From assembly GCF_003391115.1 (NCBI RefSeq), contig NZ_QTJP01000001.1:744001-808000 (forward strand): a stretch of 64,000 nt of DNA, given 5' to 3'. Numbering within the stretch: the first letter of the stretch is position 1; each line of letters opens with the position of its first letter. Below, in pieces: positions 29,430-39,128 of the stretch. The translations under genes and the position numbers were made by a program. The notes under the pieces were generated by a model. The model was not told where the DNA came from, did not search any database, and was given only the letters and a program-made list of their open reading frames with translations. This DNA is from Sphingomonas crusticola. Its GTDB lineage: Bacteria > Pseudomonadota > Alphaproteobacteria > Sphingomonadales > Sphingomonadaceae.

Positions 29430-29495
29430 GTTCCCCCGCGAAGGCGAGTGTCCAAACTGACATTCGGGCCTGGGCCCCGGCCTTCGCCGGGGAAC
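29430..29495. repeat. REP-like imperfect inverted repeat
   Basis: Arms at 29430-29445 (GTTCCCCCGCGAAGGC) and 29480-29495 match in 15 of 16 positions around a 34-nt centre. Similar GTTCCCC..GAAGG palindromes are common between sphingomonad genes. It fills the pdhB-to-phytoene-synthase gap and may act as a transcript-end or mRNA-stabilising hairpin. Confidence 0.65.
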
Positions 29496-29549
29496 AAGAT
29501 GTTGATAATCGGCTTCCGTGCACTTCCCCCCAGACAGGGGAGCAGTGCA

Positions 29550-30998
29550 TCAGCGGTAGCAGACCTTTTTCGCCGCAGCGACGACCTGATCGGCGGTGAT
29601 TAGGGCCATCTTTTCGAGGTTGGCGGCGTAAGGCAGCGGCACGTCGACATTGGTGACGCGCAGCACCGGCGCGTCGAGATCATCGAAGCCCTGCTCCATC
29701 GCCACCGCCGCGATCTCGGACGCGATCGAGCAGGTCGGCCAGCCTTCCTCGACTACCACCATGCGGTTGGTCTTCCTGAGCGAAGCCAGCACGGTCGCGG
29801 TGTCGAGCGGGCGCAACGTGCGCAGATCGATCACCTCGGCATCGATGCCGTCTTCCGCTAGCAATTTAGCGGCTTCGAGCGCGACACCGACGCCGATCGT
29901 GTAGCTGACGAGCGTTACGTCCTTGCCTTTCTTGGCGACGCGCGCCTTGCCGATCGGCAGGACATAATCATCGAGCTTGGGCACATCGAACGACTGGCCG
30001 TAGAGCAATTCGTTCTCAAGGAAGACGACCGGGTCGTTGGAGCGGATCGCCGCCTTCAAGAGGCCCTTGGCGTCGGCCGCCGAGTAAGGCGCGATCACAA
30101 TCAGGCCCGGCACGCTCGCATACCACGGCCCGTAATTCTGGCTGTGCTGGGCGGCGACACGGGCGGCGGCGCCGTTGGGACCGCGGAACACGATCGGACA
30201 GCGCATCTGCCCACCCGACATATAGTTGGTCTTGGCGGCCGAATTGATGATGTGATCGATCGCCTGCATCGCGAAGTTGAAGGTCATGAACTCGACGATG
30301 GGCCTGAGGCCCGCCATCGCCGCGCCCGTGCCGATGCCGGCAAAGCCATATTCAGTGATCGGTGTGTCGATCACGCGGGTTGCGCCGAACTCGTCGAGCA
30401 GGCCTTGGGTGACCTTATAGGCGCCCTGATATTCGGCGACTTCCTCGCCCATCACGAATACGCGGTCGTCCTTGCGCATCTCCTCCGCCATGGCGTCGCG
30501 CAAGGCGTCGCGGACGGTGGTGCGGACCAGCTCGGTGCCTTCCGGCACTTCGGGATCCTCGTGCGTGTCGGCGACGTCGGCGACCAGCGCGCGCGCGGCC
30601 GTCTCCATGCGCTTGGGCGCTTCCTCAGAGCGGCTCTCGCCCTCGGGCTCCGTCTTCTGGTCGCTCGGCTGTTCGACCGGCTGCGCCTGCGGGGCGGGCG
30701 CGGCGGCCGTCGTCGGCTGGGAAGTGTCCCCGGCGCTCCGGTCCGCCTCCGCCTCACCCTCGCCCGCGATCAATGCGATAATAGCGCCGACCTTCACGCC
30801 GTCCGTGCCTTCCGGCACCACGATCTTGGCGACGGTGCCTTCATCGATGGACTCGAATTCCATCGTCGCCTTGTCGGTCTCGATCTCAGCGAGGACGTCG
30901 CCGGATTTCACCGTATCGCCCTCCTTGACCAGCCATTTGGCGAGCGTGCCCTCCTCCATCGTCGGCGAGAGCGCGGGCATCTTGATTTCAATGGGCAT
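29550..30998 (-). CDS. pdhB: Pyruvate dehydrogenase E1 beta subunit with N-terminal lipoyl domain
   Basis: 482 residues. Residues 1-80 form a lipoyl domain (lysine K43 in [11 protein letters not shown]), then an Ala/Pro/Glu linker (~80-140), then the E1-beta transketolase-like core: [34 protein letters not shown] and [15 protein letters not shown]. With PdhA and TPP it decarboxylates pyruvate. Fusing a lipoyl domain to E1-beta is typical of sphingomonads and several other alphaproteobacteria. It follows pdhA with a 12-nt gap. Confidence 0.95.
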   Translation of the reverse strand: MPIEIKMPALSPTMEEGTLAKWLVKEGDTVKSGDVLAEIETDKATMEFESIDEGTVAKIVVPEGTDGVKVGAIIALIAGEGEAEADRSAGDTSQPTTAAAPAPQAQPVEQPSDQKTEPEGESRSEEAPKRMETAARALVADVADTHEDPEVPEGTELVRTTVRDALRDAMAEEMRKDDRVFVMGEEVAEYQGAYKVTQGLLDEFGATRVIDTPITEYGFAGIGTGAAMAGLRPIVEFMTFNFAMQAIDHIINSAAKTNYMSGGQMRCPIVFRGPNGAAARVAAQHSQNYGPWYASVPGLIVIAPYSAADAKGLLKAAIRSNDPVVFLENELLYGQSFDVPKLDDYVLPIGKARVAKKGKDVTLVSYTIGVGVALEAAKLLAEDGIDAEVIDLRTLRPLDTATVLASLRKTNRMVVVEEGWPTCSIASEIAAVAMEQGFDDLDAPVLRVTNVDVPLPYAANLEKMALITADQVVAAAKKVCYR

Positions 30999-31010
30999 CT
31001 TTTCTCGCGC

Positions 31011-32072
31011 TCAATAAGTGTCGACGAGGACGTCGGTGTAAAGTTCGGAAGCTTCCGGTTCGGGCGATTCCTCGGCGAAGGCGGCGCTGTCGGCGACGAT
31101 CTTGCGGATATCCTTGTCGAGCGACTTGAGCTGATCCTCGCTCACGCCCTTTTCGGCAAGGATGCGGGCGAGATGATCAATCGGATCGCTCTTGTCCCGG
31201 ACCGACTGAACTTCTTCACGCGAACGATATTTAGCCGGATCCGACATCGAATGACCGCGATAGCGGTAAGTCTTGAGCTCCAGCAAAACCGGGCCCTTGC
31301 CGGCCTGGACCCATTCCAGCGCGGTCTCGGCCGCGCCGCGCACCGCCAGCACATCCATGCCATCGACCTGGATACCGGGAATGCGGAAGCTTTCGCCCCG
31401 CTTGTAGAGCTGGTCCTCGGCCGAGGCGCGGTTCACGCTCGTGCCCATAGCGTATTGATTATTCTCAATCACGAAGATGACGGGCAGCTTCCACAGCTCC
31501 GCCATGTTGAAGCTTTCGTAGACCTGGCCCTGATTGGCCGCGCCATCGCCGAAATAGACAAGAGCCACGCCACCATCATTGGCATATTTATGCTTGAAGG
31601 CGAGGCCCGCGCCGATCGACACCTGCGCGCCGACGATACCGTGGCCGCCGTAGAAGCCATGTTCGACCGAGAACATGTGCATCGAGCCGCCCTTGCCCTT
31701 GGAGATTCCGGCCTGGCGACCCGTCAGTTCCGCCATGATGACGTTCGGATCGATGCCGTAAGCGAGCATGTGGCCATGGTCACGATAGCCGGTGACGACC
31801 GAGTCACGACCGACCTTCAGCGCCGACTGCAGGCCGACCGCGACCGCTTCCTGGCCGATATAAAGGTGGCAGAAGCCGCCGATCAGGCCGAGCCCGTAAA
31901 GCTGCCCTGCTTTTTCCTCGAAACGGCGGATGAGCAGCATCTGGCGATAAAATTCGAGCAGCTCCTCCTTCGACGCATCATAAGGCCTCGGCTCGGGGGG
32001 GCGTTCGCGATTGGGCGTCGCGGGCGGCGCTGCCGGGGCGACGGGCGCGACGGATTTTTCTGCTCGGGCCAA
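31011..32072 (-). CDS. pdhA: Pyruvate dehydrogenase E1 alpha subunit
   Basis: 353 residues. TPP binding is shown by the GDG motif (VALVYFGDGAANQGQVYESFN), and LYGLGLIGGFCHLYIGQEA, HGHMLAYG and the phosphorylation-loop-like YRYRGHSMSDPAKYR are the family landmarks. The first ~35 residues are a Pro/Ala-rich disordered extension. The start is TTG at 32072, supported by a strong AGGAGAGAG upstream and the absence of a better in-frame ATG. It partners PdhB downstream; the ftsB-like gene is upstream. Confidence 0.95.
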   Translation of the reverse strand: MARAEKSVAPVAPAAPPATPNRERPPEPRPYDASKEELLEFYRQMLLIRRFEEKAGQLYGLGLIGGFCHLYIGQEAVAVGLQSALKVGRDSVVTGYRDHGHMLAYGIDPNVIMAELTGRQAGISKGKGGSMHMFSVEHGFYGGHGIVGAQVSIGAGLAFKHKYANDGGVALVYFGDGAANQGQVYESFNMAELWKLPVIFVIENNQYAMGTSVNRASAEDQLYKRGESFRIPGIQVDGMDVLAVRGAAETALEWVQAGKGPVLLELKTYRYRGHSMSDPAKYRSREEVQSVRDKSDPIDHLARILAEKGVSEDQLKSLDKDIRKIVADSAAFAEESPEPEASELYTDVLVDTY

Positions 32073-32239
32073 GGCGGATCTCTCTCCTGCGGGCGCTTCT
32101 TAGAAGGCGCCCCTATAGGCGTGACAAACCCGCTCCCGCAACGGGCAGTTCCGCGCTTTCCATTGCGTGGCATGCAACTGCGAATGCCCGGTGTAGATAA
32201 TGGGTGGAATCGGTCGCCGGCGGGTCGACCATCGATCCA

Positions 32240-32548
32240 TTAATTGGCGGGGAGGATGACCTCGTCGGGCCGGATCTGACCGGTCTGCTTGCGCACCATC
32301 TCTTCGGCGAAGTCCGGGTCCACGTGGCGGGGATCGAGCAGATCGGCATGATGCGCCAGTCGCGCGCGTTCGGCCTGCAGCGACTGCAGCGTGACGAGAT
32401 GCTCGGCGCGCTGGTGACGATAACCCGCAAGCGAAAACAGCCCATTCTGGCCGACGATCGCGGCGCCGGCAAAATAAACGATCACCGCCACGGCCACGGT
32501 TGGCCAAAAGGCGGACCGGATCATGTTCAGGGCGGGGCGGCGCGACAT
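32240..32548 (-). CDS. ftsB: FtsB/DivIC-like septum formation protein
   Basis: 102 residues. One N-terminal transmembrane helix (FWPTVAVAVIVYFAGAAIVG) is followed by NGLFSLAGYRHQRAE and a coiled coil (LVTLQSLQAERARLAHHADLL) that ends before the DxxFAEEMVRKQTGQIRPDEVI tail typical of FtsB/DivIC. It would bridge FtsL and FtsQ in the division complex. Position upstream of pdhA-pdhB in alphaproteobacteria supports the call. ATG 32548 was chosen; an internal ATG at 32524 would also leave the helix intact. Confidence 0.85.
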   Translation of the reverse strand: MSRRPALNMIRSAFWPTVAVAVIVYFAGAAIVGQNGLFSLAGYRHQRAEHLVTLQSLQAERARLAHHADLLDPRHVDPDFAEEMVRKQTGQIRPDEVILPAN

Positions 32549-32642
32549 CTCGACGCCTGGAGAATCACGATTTGACAATGGCTTCAAGCGAAAAGCCGCC
32601 GAAACGTGCAAAAGCTGAGTCAGGCGGAGTCGCATCGATCGG

Positions 32643-32951
32643 CTAGATGAAGCGCGGAATCGGCCGGGGATGCGGCGTCATCCGGTCGCGCAGGTCGAAA
32701 TCCACCTCATCGATATAGCACCAGCCCCAGCCCTCCGGTGGATCATAGCCTTCGATGATCGGGTGAGCCGTAGCATGGAAATGCTTGGTAGCATGTCGAT
32801 TTGGCGATTCATCACAGCAGCCGACATGACCGCAGGTGCGGCACAGGCGCAGGTGGACCCACCAGGAGCCGGACTTGAGGCACTCCTCGCAACCGTCCGC
32901 GCTCGGTACGACGGTAACGATCGTGTGATAATGCGCGCAAGGATCCGCCAT
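32643..32951 (-). CDS. UBP-type zinc finger protein
   Basis: 102 residues. The pattern of Cys and His (CAHYH, CEECLKSG, LRLCRTCGHVGCCDES, NRHATKHFHATAHP) matches the ZnF-UBP fold known from eukaryotic deubiquitinases and from a family of small bacterial proteins. Bacteria lack ubiquitin, so the bacterial role is unknown; binding a C-terminal peptide end is inferred from the fold. No ubiquitin-like gene is nearby. Confidence 0.88.
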   Translation of the reverse strand: MADPCAHYHTIVTVVPSADGCEECLKSGSWWVHLRLCRTCGHVGCCDESPNRHATKHFHATAHPIIEGYDPPEGWGWCYIDEVDFDLRDRMTPHPRPIPRFI

Positions 32952-32981
32952 GGCACCAGCCTAGCCGACAGGCGCACACCG

Positions 32982-33632
32982 TCAACGGTGCGCGAAACGC
33001 GAATCCGACTTTGACGACTTCAGCCCGCGCCAGCCGCGCGCACCGGTGGTGCGGGGGCGGACGTCGAGAATGCGCTCCAGCAATTCCTGGCCCTCACGCC
33101 AATCGCCAAGGCCCGACTCGGCATTGATGTGCCCGGCGCTATCGAGCAGCACGTGATGCGCACCCCAAGAGGCCGCCAGTTCGGCGGAACGCGCGGCATC
33201 GCACCAGCTATCGTTGCTGCTGGCGACCACGGTTACGGGAAACGGCAAAATAGTCTTGGGTGCCGGCGCAAAGCGTTCGACCCGCGGATCGGTGCCCGGA
33301 CGGTCGACATCCGGCGGTGCCACCAGCAAAGCGCCGACGACATTGCCGCTGACATCCTCGGCCAACAAACTCGCCCACCACAGGATCGCATGGCAGCCAA
33401 GGCTGTGGCCGACGAGCACGACGGGCCCCTGCGCTGCGCCGACGGCCTGATCGATGCGGCTGATCCAGACATTGCGGATCGGATCGTCCCAAACACCGAG
33501 TTGGACGCGCAGGCAATCGTGGCGTTCGGCTTCCCAGATCGTCTGCCAATGGCCCGGCCCCGAATTACCCAATCCGGGCACGATCAGGCACAGGGGAGAA
33601 AGGCCGAGCTCGCCGTCGATCATGTGCCGCAC
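32982..33632 (-). CDS. RBBP9/YdeN family serine hydrolase
   Basis: 216 residues, alpha/beta hydrolase of the RBBP9/YdeN type: LIVPGLGNSGPGHWQTIWE opens it, the nucleophile Ser lies in VLVGHSLGCHA, an Asp in SSNDSWCD and the catalytic His in DSAGHINAESGLGDW. Substrate unknown. The start is either ATG 33632 or the one at 33623. It lies between eno (upstream, 93 nt) and the UBP finger gene. Confidence 0.85.
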   Translation of the reverse strand: MRHMIDGELGLSPLCLIVPGLGNSGPGHWQTIWEAERHDCLRVQLGVWDDPIRNVWISRIDQAVGAAQGPVVLVGHSLGCHAILWWASLLAEDVSGNVVGALLVAPPDVDRPGTDPRVERFAPAPKTILPFPVTVVASSNDSWCDAARSAELAASWGAHHVLLDSAGHINAESGLGDWREGQELLERILDVRPRTTGARGWRGLKSSKSDSRFAHR

Positions 33633-33725
33633 TCCGTATCGGATGTGCGCTTATCGTATTCCCTACTTTTTAACTAGGAAATACAATTAGGCTTGGCTCG
33701 GGCGTAGCTTGGCTTGGCCGGGCCC

Positions 33726-35042
<1,317 letters not shown>

Positions 35043-35107
35043 CTATCGGCGGCAGAGCGCGGAGGCAATAATAACGCTCCCGATATGAAATAGTGTATTA
35101 GCCCGAT

Positions 35108-35132
35108 GGAACGCAGCCCCCGTGCAGCGGTT
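35108..35132 (+). promoter_or_regulatory. EcfG-like promoter (putative) for the envelope-protein operon
   Basis: GGAAC (35108-35112), a 16-nt spacer, GGTT (35129-35132). One base differs from the GGAAC-N16/17-CGTT consensus of the alphaproteobacterial general stress sigma factor. It ends 37 nt before the first ATG of the four-gene operon. Confidence 0.5.
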
Positions 35133-35169
35133 GAATCGCTGAGACTTGGGTTATTCAGGAGACGACGAC

Positions 35170-35757
35170 ATGGCTTCCGACGAGCAGCTGCCCGAGGGTA
35201 CCGACGCCATCATCGAAGGTGCCGGCGTGAGTGACGATGGCGGAGACGACGATTTCGCCACTGGAAGCTCCAATGGAAAAAATTCGGCCGGAACCTCAAC
35301 AGGCCGTAATTCCGCCGCCGCACGCCCCGAGCCGGAGATTTCCGCGATCAGATCGGAAGGCGAGACCGCCAAGGCCGCCCTGTTCGACCGCTTCGACGAT
35401 CTGCGTGGCCAGGCTACCGACCGGGCGCGCGATTTCGCACAGGCGGGAAAGGATCGCGCCACCTCGGCCCTCGACAGCCTGGTGCAGACGGTCGAAGACG
35501 CCGCAGAGGAAATCGATCAGAAACTGGGTAGCCAATATGGTGACTATGCGCGCCGCGCGGCCCAGGGCATCGGCAATTTCTCGGAGACGTTCCGCGACAA
35601 GGACGTCGACCAACTGTTCGCCGATGCACGCGCATTGATCGCAAAGTCGCCGGCGATCGCCGTGGGTACGGCGGCGGCGCTGGGCTTCGTAGTGGCGCGG
35701 CTTGCGCGGTCCGGCTTGCCTGAGGGTGGCTCGGACAAAGATGCGCCGAAGGCGTGA
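35170..35757 (+). CDS. Stress-type helical protein with C-terminal membrane anchor (DUF883/ElaB-like)
   Basis: 195 residues. A Gly/Ser/Asn/Asp-rich disordered N-terminus (~1-65) leads to an amphipathic helix region (AALFDRFDDLRGQATDRARDF, SALDSLVQTVEDAAEEIDQKLGSQ) and a C-terminal hydrophobic segment SPAIAVGTAAALGFVVARLA, as in ribosome- or membrane-associated ElaB/YqjD-like proteins. ATG 35170 has AGGAGA 8 nt upstream. It is the first gene of a four-gene operon (next gene overlaps by TGATG). Confidence 0.75.
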   Translation: MASDEQLPEGTDAIIEGAGVSDDGGDDDFATGSSNGKNSAGTSTGRNSAAARPEPEISAIRSEGETAKAALFDRFDDLRGQATDRARDFAQAGKDRATSALDSLVQTVEDAAEEIDQKLGSQYGDYARRAAQGIGNFSETFRDKDVDQLFADARALIAKSPAIAVGTAAALGFVVARLARSGLPEGGSDKDAPKA

Positions 35758-36092
35758 TGCTGCCGAACGCCGTCGGGGAGCCCGAGTCGCTCCGCGAACT
35801 CGCCGCGCGCGTAATCGACAATGGGAAGGCCTATGTCCGGGCGGAAGTGACGCTCGCCAAAACGACGGTCACGACCAAGGCGGCCCAGGCCGGCCCAGCG
35901 GCGGGGCTGATCGTCGTCGCAATCGTGCTGGTCCAGGCGGCGGCGACAATATTGGCCGCGTCACTGGGGCTGTTGCTGGCGCGCTGGCTTGGGTTGGCCG
36001 GCGGCTTCGCGGTGGCAGCTTTGGTGGTGCTGCTGGTCGCGGGGCTGCTCGGCTGGACGGCGGTGAAACGGATCAAGGGCATAGTGAAATGA
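35757..36092 (+). CDS. Phage holin-superfamily / DUF1469-like membrane protein
   Basis: 111 residues. An amphipathic N-terminal region (ESLRELAARVIDNGKAYVRAEVTLAK) is followed by two long transmembrane helices (AGLIVVAIVLVQAAATILAA; FAVAALVVLLVAGLLGW) as in DUF1469/putative holin-superfamily proteins, many of which sit beside ElaB-like and DUF3618 genes. ATG 35757 overlaps the previous stop; GTG at 35754 is the alternative. Confidence 0.8.
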   Translation: MLPNAVGEPESLRELAARVIDNGKAYVRAEVTLAKTTVTTKAAQAGPAAGLIVVAIVLVQAAATILAASLGLLLARWLGLAGGFAVAALVVLLVAGLLGWTAVKRIKGIVK

Positions 36093-36391
36093 GTGAGACG
36101 GATGTCGCCCGCGCCCGCGCCGATGTGGCGCTTGCCCGCGAGCGTCTGTTGGGGTCGGCCCATGCGCTGCAATCGCGGCTGAAGCCGGCGGCACTGGCCA
36201 GCGACGCGTGGGAGAGCGCGCGCGACGCGGGTGAAACCGCCGCGACGCGCACCGCGCGCGCAATAGGCCAACGGCCGGTCGCAGCTTCTGCAGCCGCGAT
36301 CGGGGTTGCTGCGTTGATCGCCCGTAAACCGCTTGCACGGCTGTTCGCCCGGCTGCGCGGCAAGATCAGTGATGGAGATAGAGATGAGTAA
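36089..36391 (+). CDS. DUF3618-like protein
   Basis: 100 residues. The N-terminal ~45 residues (TDVARARADVALARERLLGS) match the DUF3618 helix pair, followed by a helical region and a basic, weakly hydrophobic C-terminus (IGVAALIARKPLARLFARLRG). Start ATG overlaps the preceding stop (ATGA); its end overlaps the next gene's start by 8 nt. DUF3618 proteins accompany ElaB-like and DUF1469 proteins; function unknown. Confidence 0.75.
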   Translation: MSETDVARARADVALARERLLGSAHALQSRLKPAALASDAWESARDAGETAATRTARAIGQRPVAASAAAIGVAALIARKPLARLFARLRGKISDGDRDE

Positions 36392-36839
36392 GCCGAGTAA
36401 GTCCAGCAAGCCCAAAGCGGCCGACAACGACACCAGCAATGGTGCGCTGACCGACGCTTACGGGAAGGTCAGCGATCGCGTCGCCGCCGCTTATGCGGCC
36501 GCACGCGAGAAGACGGCGGGTGCGGGCCAGTCGCTCGAGGCGAATCCACTGAGCGCTCTGCTCGGCGGCATTGCCATCGGCGCGATCGCGGGTGCGCTTT
36601 TGCCGCGGATCGAGAAAGAGAAGGAATTGCTGGACCCGCTCGGCGCGAAGATTGGCGATGCAGCACGCGCCGCGCTCGATGCCGGCCGGAGCGCCGGACT
36701 CGATGCTCTGGATGAAGCTGGCTTATCGACCGACCAGCTTCGCGGTCAGGTCTCCAAGCTGGTGGAACAGGCGCTCAAAGCCGCCGGCACCGCTGGTACT
36801 GCGGCCATCCAGGCCGCACGCGAGTCCGCCACGCGCTAG
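36384..36839 (+). CDS. Small helical protein closing the envelope operon
   Basis: 151 residues, family uncertain. Starts SKPSKSSKPKAADNDTSNG (disordered), then YGKVSDRVAAAYAAAREKTA, a weakly hydrophobic segment LLGGIAIGAIAGALLP and a long amphipathic helix to the end. The overall plan is the same as the ElaB-like first gene, suggesting a paralogous origin. ATG 36384 has GGAG upstream; the longer upstream frame runs through the previous gene. Confidence 0.7.
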   Translation: MSKPSKSSKPKAADNDTSNGALTDAYGKVSDRVAAAYAAAREKTAGAGQSLEANPLSALLGGIAIGAIAGALLPRIEKEKELLDPLGAKIGDAARAALDAGRSAGLDALDEAGLSTDQLRGQVSKLVEQALKAAGTAGTAAIQAARESATR

Positions 36840-36860
36840 AAATTCAACGCAAGTTCAGAC

Positions 36861-36890
36861 GGGCGGGCGCTTGCGTCCGCCCTTCGTATT
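36861..36890 (+). terminator. Rho-independent-like terminator after the envelope operon
   Basis: Stem GGGCGGGCGC / GCGTCCGCCC (9 of 10 pairs) with a 2-nt loop, followed by TTCGTATTT. It lies 21 nt downstream of the operon's last stop and just before the mlaC-like gene, whose ribosome-binding site follows. Confidence 0.6.
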
Positions 36891-36904
36891 TGGAGAGCAG
36901 ACTG

Positions 36905-37504
36905 ATGACCAAATTTCGTAGCGCCTTCGCGGCGATCGCAATCGCCTCGGGCGCGCTGCTTCCGGCCGTGTTCAGCCCGGCGGCGGCGGCGATCGACACC
37001 AGCGATCCGCAGCGTTTCATCTCGACCTTCACCACGGACGGCTTCCTGGCGATGCGGACCGGCAATCGCGAGGCGGCCAAGGCCAAGTTTCGTGCCCTGC
37101 TGGCCCAGAATGTTGCGGTCGAGCAGATCGGTACCCGCCTGATCCGGCGCTGGCTGCCGACGACCTCGCCTGCACAACAGGCAGCCTATAAGGCGGCACT
37201 GCCAGGCTATGTGGTCGGCACCTATGCCGACCGCCTGTTCGAATATTCCAGTGCGACCGTGCGCGTCATCCGCGCGCAGCCGACCGCCGGCGGCGGCGCG
37301 GACGTGTTCACGCAGGTGATCAAGCCCGGCTCGCAGCCGATTGCGGCAACCTGGTCGGTGGTGAAGGTCAATGGCGCGTGGAAGGTGCTTAACCTCAATG
37401 TCGCCGGCATCAACGTTGCGATGGCGCAGGCCGCCGACTTCGACTCGGTGATCCAGCGCCAGGGCTTCGACGCGCTGGTGCGGATGATGAAGGCGCGCGG
37501 CTAA
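36905..37504 (+). CDS. MlaC-like phospholipid-binding ABC transport protein
   Basis: 199 residues. Signal peptide to about residue 31 (IAIASGALLPAVFSPAAAA). The mature part (RFISTFTTDGFLAMRTGNREAAKAKF, then IRRWLPTTSPAQQAAYKAALPGYV, YSSATVRVI and SQPIAATWSVVKVNGAWKVLNLNVAGINV) matches the MlaC/Ttg2D family, soluble lipid shuttles between outer and inner membrane Mla complexes. No mlaEFD genes are adjacent. ATG 36905 follows GGAGAG. Confidence 0.85.
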   Translation: MTKFRSAFAAIAIASGALLPAVFSPAAAAIDTSDPQRFISTFTTDGFLAMRTGNREAAKAKFRALLAQNVAVEQIGTRLIRRWLPTTSPAQQAAYKAALPGYVVGTYADRLFEYSSATVRVIRAQPTAGGGADVFTQVIKPGSQPIAATWSVVKVNGAWKVLNLNVAGINVAMAQAADFDSVIQRQGFDALVRMMKARG

Positions 37505-37550
37505 AGCGCGCACTTGCAAGGCCCGCTTACCGGCGCCAGGAGGCATTTCC

Positions 37551-37769
37551 ATGAGCAAGATGCACCTGGTGTTCGGCGGGCGGGTCAAGGATCCGCGCAC
37601 GCTCGACTTCGAAGATCTGTCAAAGGTCGACGTGATCGGTTTCTTTCCCGATTATACGAGCGCCGAGAAAGCCTGGCGCGCGGCGGCGCAGCGTACGGTC
37701 GACGATGCCGAGATGCGCTATGTCATCGTTCATCTGCACAGGCTGCTCGAACCAGTCCCTAAAGACTGA
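37551..37769 (+). CDS. DUF4170 family protein
   Basis: 72 residues. HLVFGGRVKDPRTLDFEDLSKVD, VIGFFPDYTSAEKAWRAAAQRTVDDAEMRYVIVHLHRLL matches the alphaproteobacterial DUF4170 family in length and signature. Function unknown. A strong AGGAGG lies 7 nt before the ATG. It follows the mlaC-like gene by 46 nt. Confidence 0.88.
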   Translation: MSKMHLVFGGRVKDPRTLDFEDLSKVDVIGFFPDYTSAEKAWRAAAQRTVDDAEMRYVIVHLHRLLEPVPKD

Positions 37770-37822
37770 AGGTTGCCGTCCCCGAAGCTGGCGTTTCGTA
37801 AGGTGCTCTTGGCTGCCTGAGA

Positions 37823-37840
37823 TCCCAGCGTTCGCTGGGA
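37823..37840. repeat. Short palindrome between convergent genes
   Basis: TCCCAGCG-TT-CGCTGGGA is an 8-bp stem with a 2-nt spacer, one of the short palindromes recurrent in sphingomonad intergenic DNA. It lies between DUF4170 and the rhomboid gene and may work as a bidirectional transcript end. Confidence 0.6.
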
Positions 37841-37853
37841 CGACGCGCCGACA

Positions 37854-38480
37854 TTACGCCTTGCGGTAACGCCACCGCAGTAGCGGGCGTGCGAGAACCA
37901 GACCGGCAATGAACCCGCCGACGTGGGCCGCCCAGGCGATCGCCATGCCCTGCATATGCGAAACGAGGCCGAGCAGCAGCTGAACCGCGAGCCAAGCCGC
38001 CGCCAGCCAGGCGATGTGCAGCCAACGCGCGACTTCGGGCGAAAGTTTGGACGGGCGGCGCTGACCATAGAGCATGGCGTAGGCACCGACGAGTGCCGAA
38101 ACCGCCCCACTTGCACCGATCATCGGCACGGGCGAATGCGGGCTGGCCGCATATTGCGCCGCCGCAGCGGCATAAGCGCCGACGACATAAAGCGTGATCA
38201 CGCCAGCACGGCCCAGCGCGACCTCATCCTCCCGACCGCAATAATAGAGCATCACCAGGTTGAAGCTGAGGTGCAGTAAGCCGCCATGGAGTAAAGTGGC
38301 GCTCAAGGGTGTCAGCCAGACCGGGAGCGCGAACGTTGCCGGCATTTCCGAAACGCGCGCCGGCACGAAGCCGCCGGCGACCGCCGCCATATCGAGGCTG
38401 CCGAGTGCGCTCAGCACAAAATAGCTGGCGACCGTCGCCACACAGAGCGCGATCGTCATCTTGGGAGGAGCGGTCCTCAC
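37854..38480 (-). CDS. Rhomboid family intramembrane serine protease
   Basis: 208 residues with about six transmembrane helices. The catalytic Ser is S124 in MIGASGAVSALVG and the partner His is H186 in WAAHVGGFIAG; N74 in LLHLSFN lies in the conserved HxxxN helix. It would cleave membrane-embedded substrates. The start is ATG 38480 or, leaving the same helices, the one at 38459. Confidence 0.9.
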   Translation of the reverse strand: MRTAPPKMTIALCVATVASYFVLSALGSLDMAAVAGGFVPARVSEMPATFALPVWLTPLSATLLHGGLLHLSFNLVMLYYCGREDEVALGRAGVITLYVVGAYAAAAAQYAASPHSPVPMIGASGAVSALVGAYAMLYGQRRPSKLSPEVARWLHIAWLAAAWLAVQLLLGLVSHMQGMAIAWAAHVGGFIAGLVLARPLLRWRYRKA

Positions 38481-38580
38481 CGACTAATCGCGTCCAAAGA
38501 GGCCCGCATCCTGGCTATGAGGCGACTGCTGGCGCCGTCGGCCTCCGCCCGGCCGACGGAGGCGCGCGCCGGCATCCGCG

Positions 38581-39057
38581 TCAGATGAACTCGATGCCGG
38601 TGACGACGTAATATTTGTCGCCCGAGGGCACGGTCACTTCGACCTCTTCGTCCACCTTACGGCCGATCAGCGCGCGACCCAGCGGGGAGGAATAGGAGAT
38701 GCGCCCAGCCTTGGCGTCCGCCTCAGTCTGGCCGACGATCTGGTAGGTGATGGGCTTTTCATCCTCATCGACAAGATGAACCGTCGCGCCGAACACCACC
38801 TTGTCACCCGACAAGGTCTTTGGATCGATGATCATAGCGCGCGAGAGCTTGTCCTCGATGTCGGCGATCATCGCCTCGATCTGGCCCTGGCGCTCCTTGG
38901 CGGCATGATATTCGGCATTTTCGGAAAGGTCGCCATGGGCGCGCGCTTCCTCGATCGCATCGATGATCTGCGGCCGCTCCGTCTTGAGACGCGCGACCTC
39001 GGTGGTGAGCATGTCATGCCCTTCCACCAGCATCGGCATCTTCTCGTCGCTCGCCAT
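38581..39057 (-). CDS. greA: Transcription elongation factor GreA
   Basis: 158 residues, exactly the family length. The N-terminal coiled coil has [39 protein letters not shown] carries the conserved acidic tip, and the C-terminal FKBP-like domain has [13 protein letters not shown] and [19 protein letters not shown]. It rescues backtracked RNA polymerase by stimulating transcript cleavage. ATG 39057 gives the canonical length; upstream in-frame ATG at 39138 would add a 27-residue repeat-encoded extension that I reject. Confidence 0.96.
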   Translation of the reverse strand: MASDEKMPMLVEGHDMLTTEVARLKTERPQIIDAIEEARAHGDLSENAEYHAAKERQGQIEAMIADIEDKLSRAMIIDPKTLSGDKVVFGATVHLVDEDEKPITYQIVGQTEADAKAGRISYSSPLGRALIGRKVDEEVEVTVPSGDKYYVVTGIEFI

Positions 39058-39074
39058 TTCAACCAAACCCCTTG

Positions 39075-39128
39075 TGAACCGTAAAAAAATCGAACCGTAA
39101 AAAATCGAACCGTAAAAATCTGAACCGT
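39075..39128. repeat. A-tract tandem repeats upstream of greA
   Basis: Three direct copies of a ~15-17-nt unit, GAACCGT followed by 7, 6 and then 5 A's and TC, plus a fourth degraded copy (TGAACCGTCATAAA). On the greA strand they read as T-runs of 5, 6 and 7. The stepwise run lengths point to slippage. They start 18 nt before the greA ATG, in its 5' leader or promoter. Confidence 0.8.

Noticed and set aside
30144-32243. 699-aa open frame antisense to pdhB-pdhA
   Set aside because: Opposite two complete, conserved genes; the translation is His/Asp/Arg-rich with no domain, as expected for the antisense of a GC-rich gene.
39075-39128. CRISPR array
   Set aside because: Units are only 15-17 nt, directly tandem, with no spacers and no cas genes.
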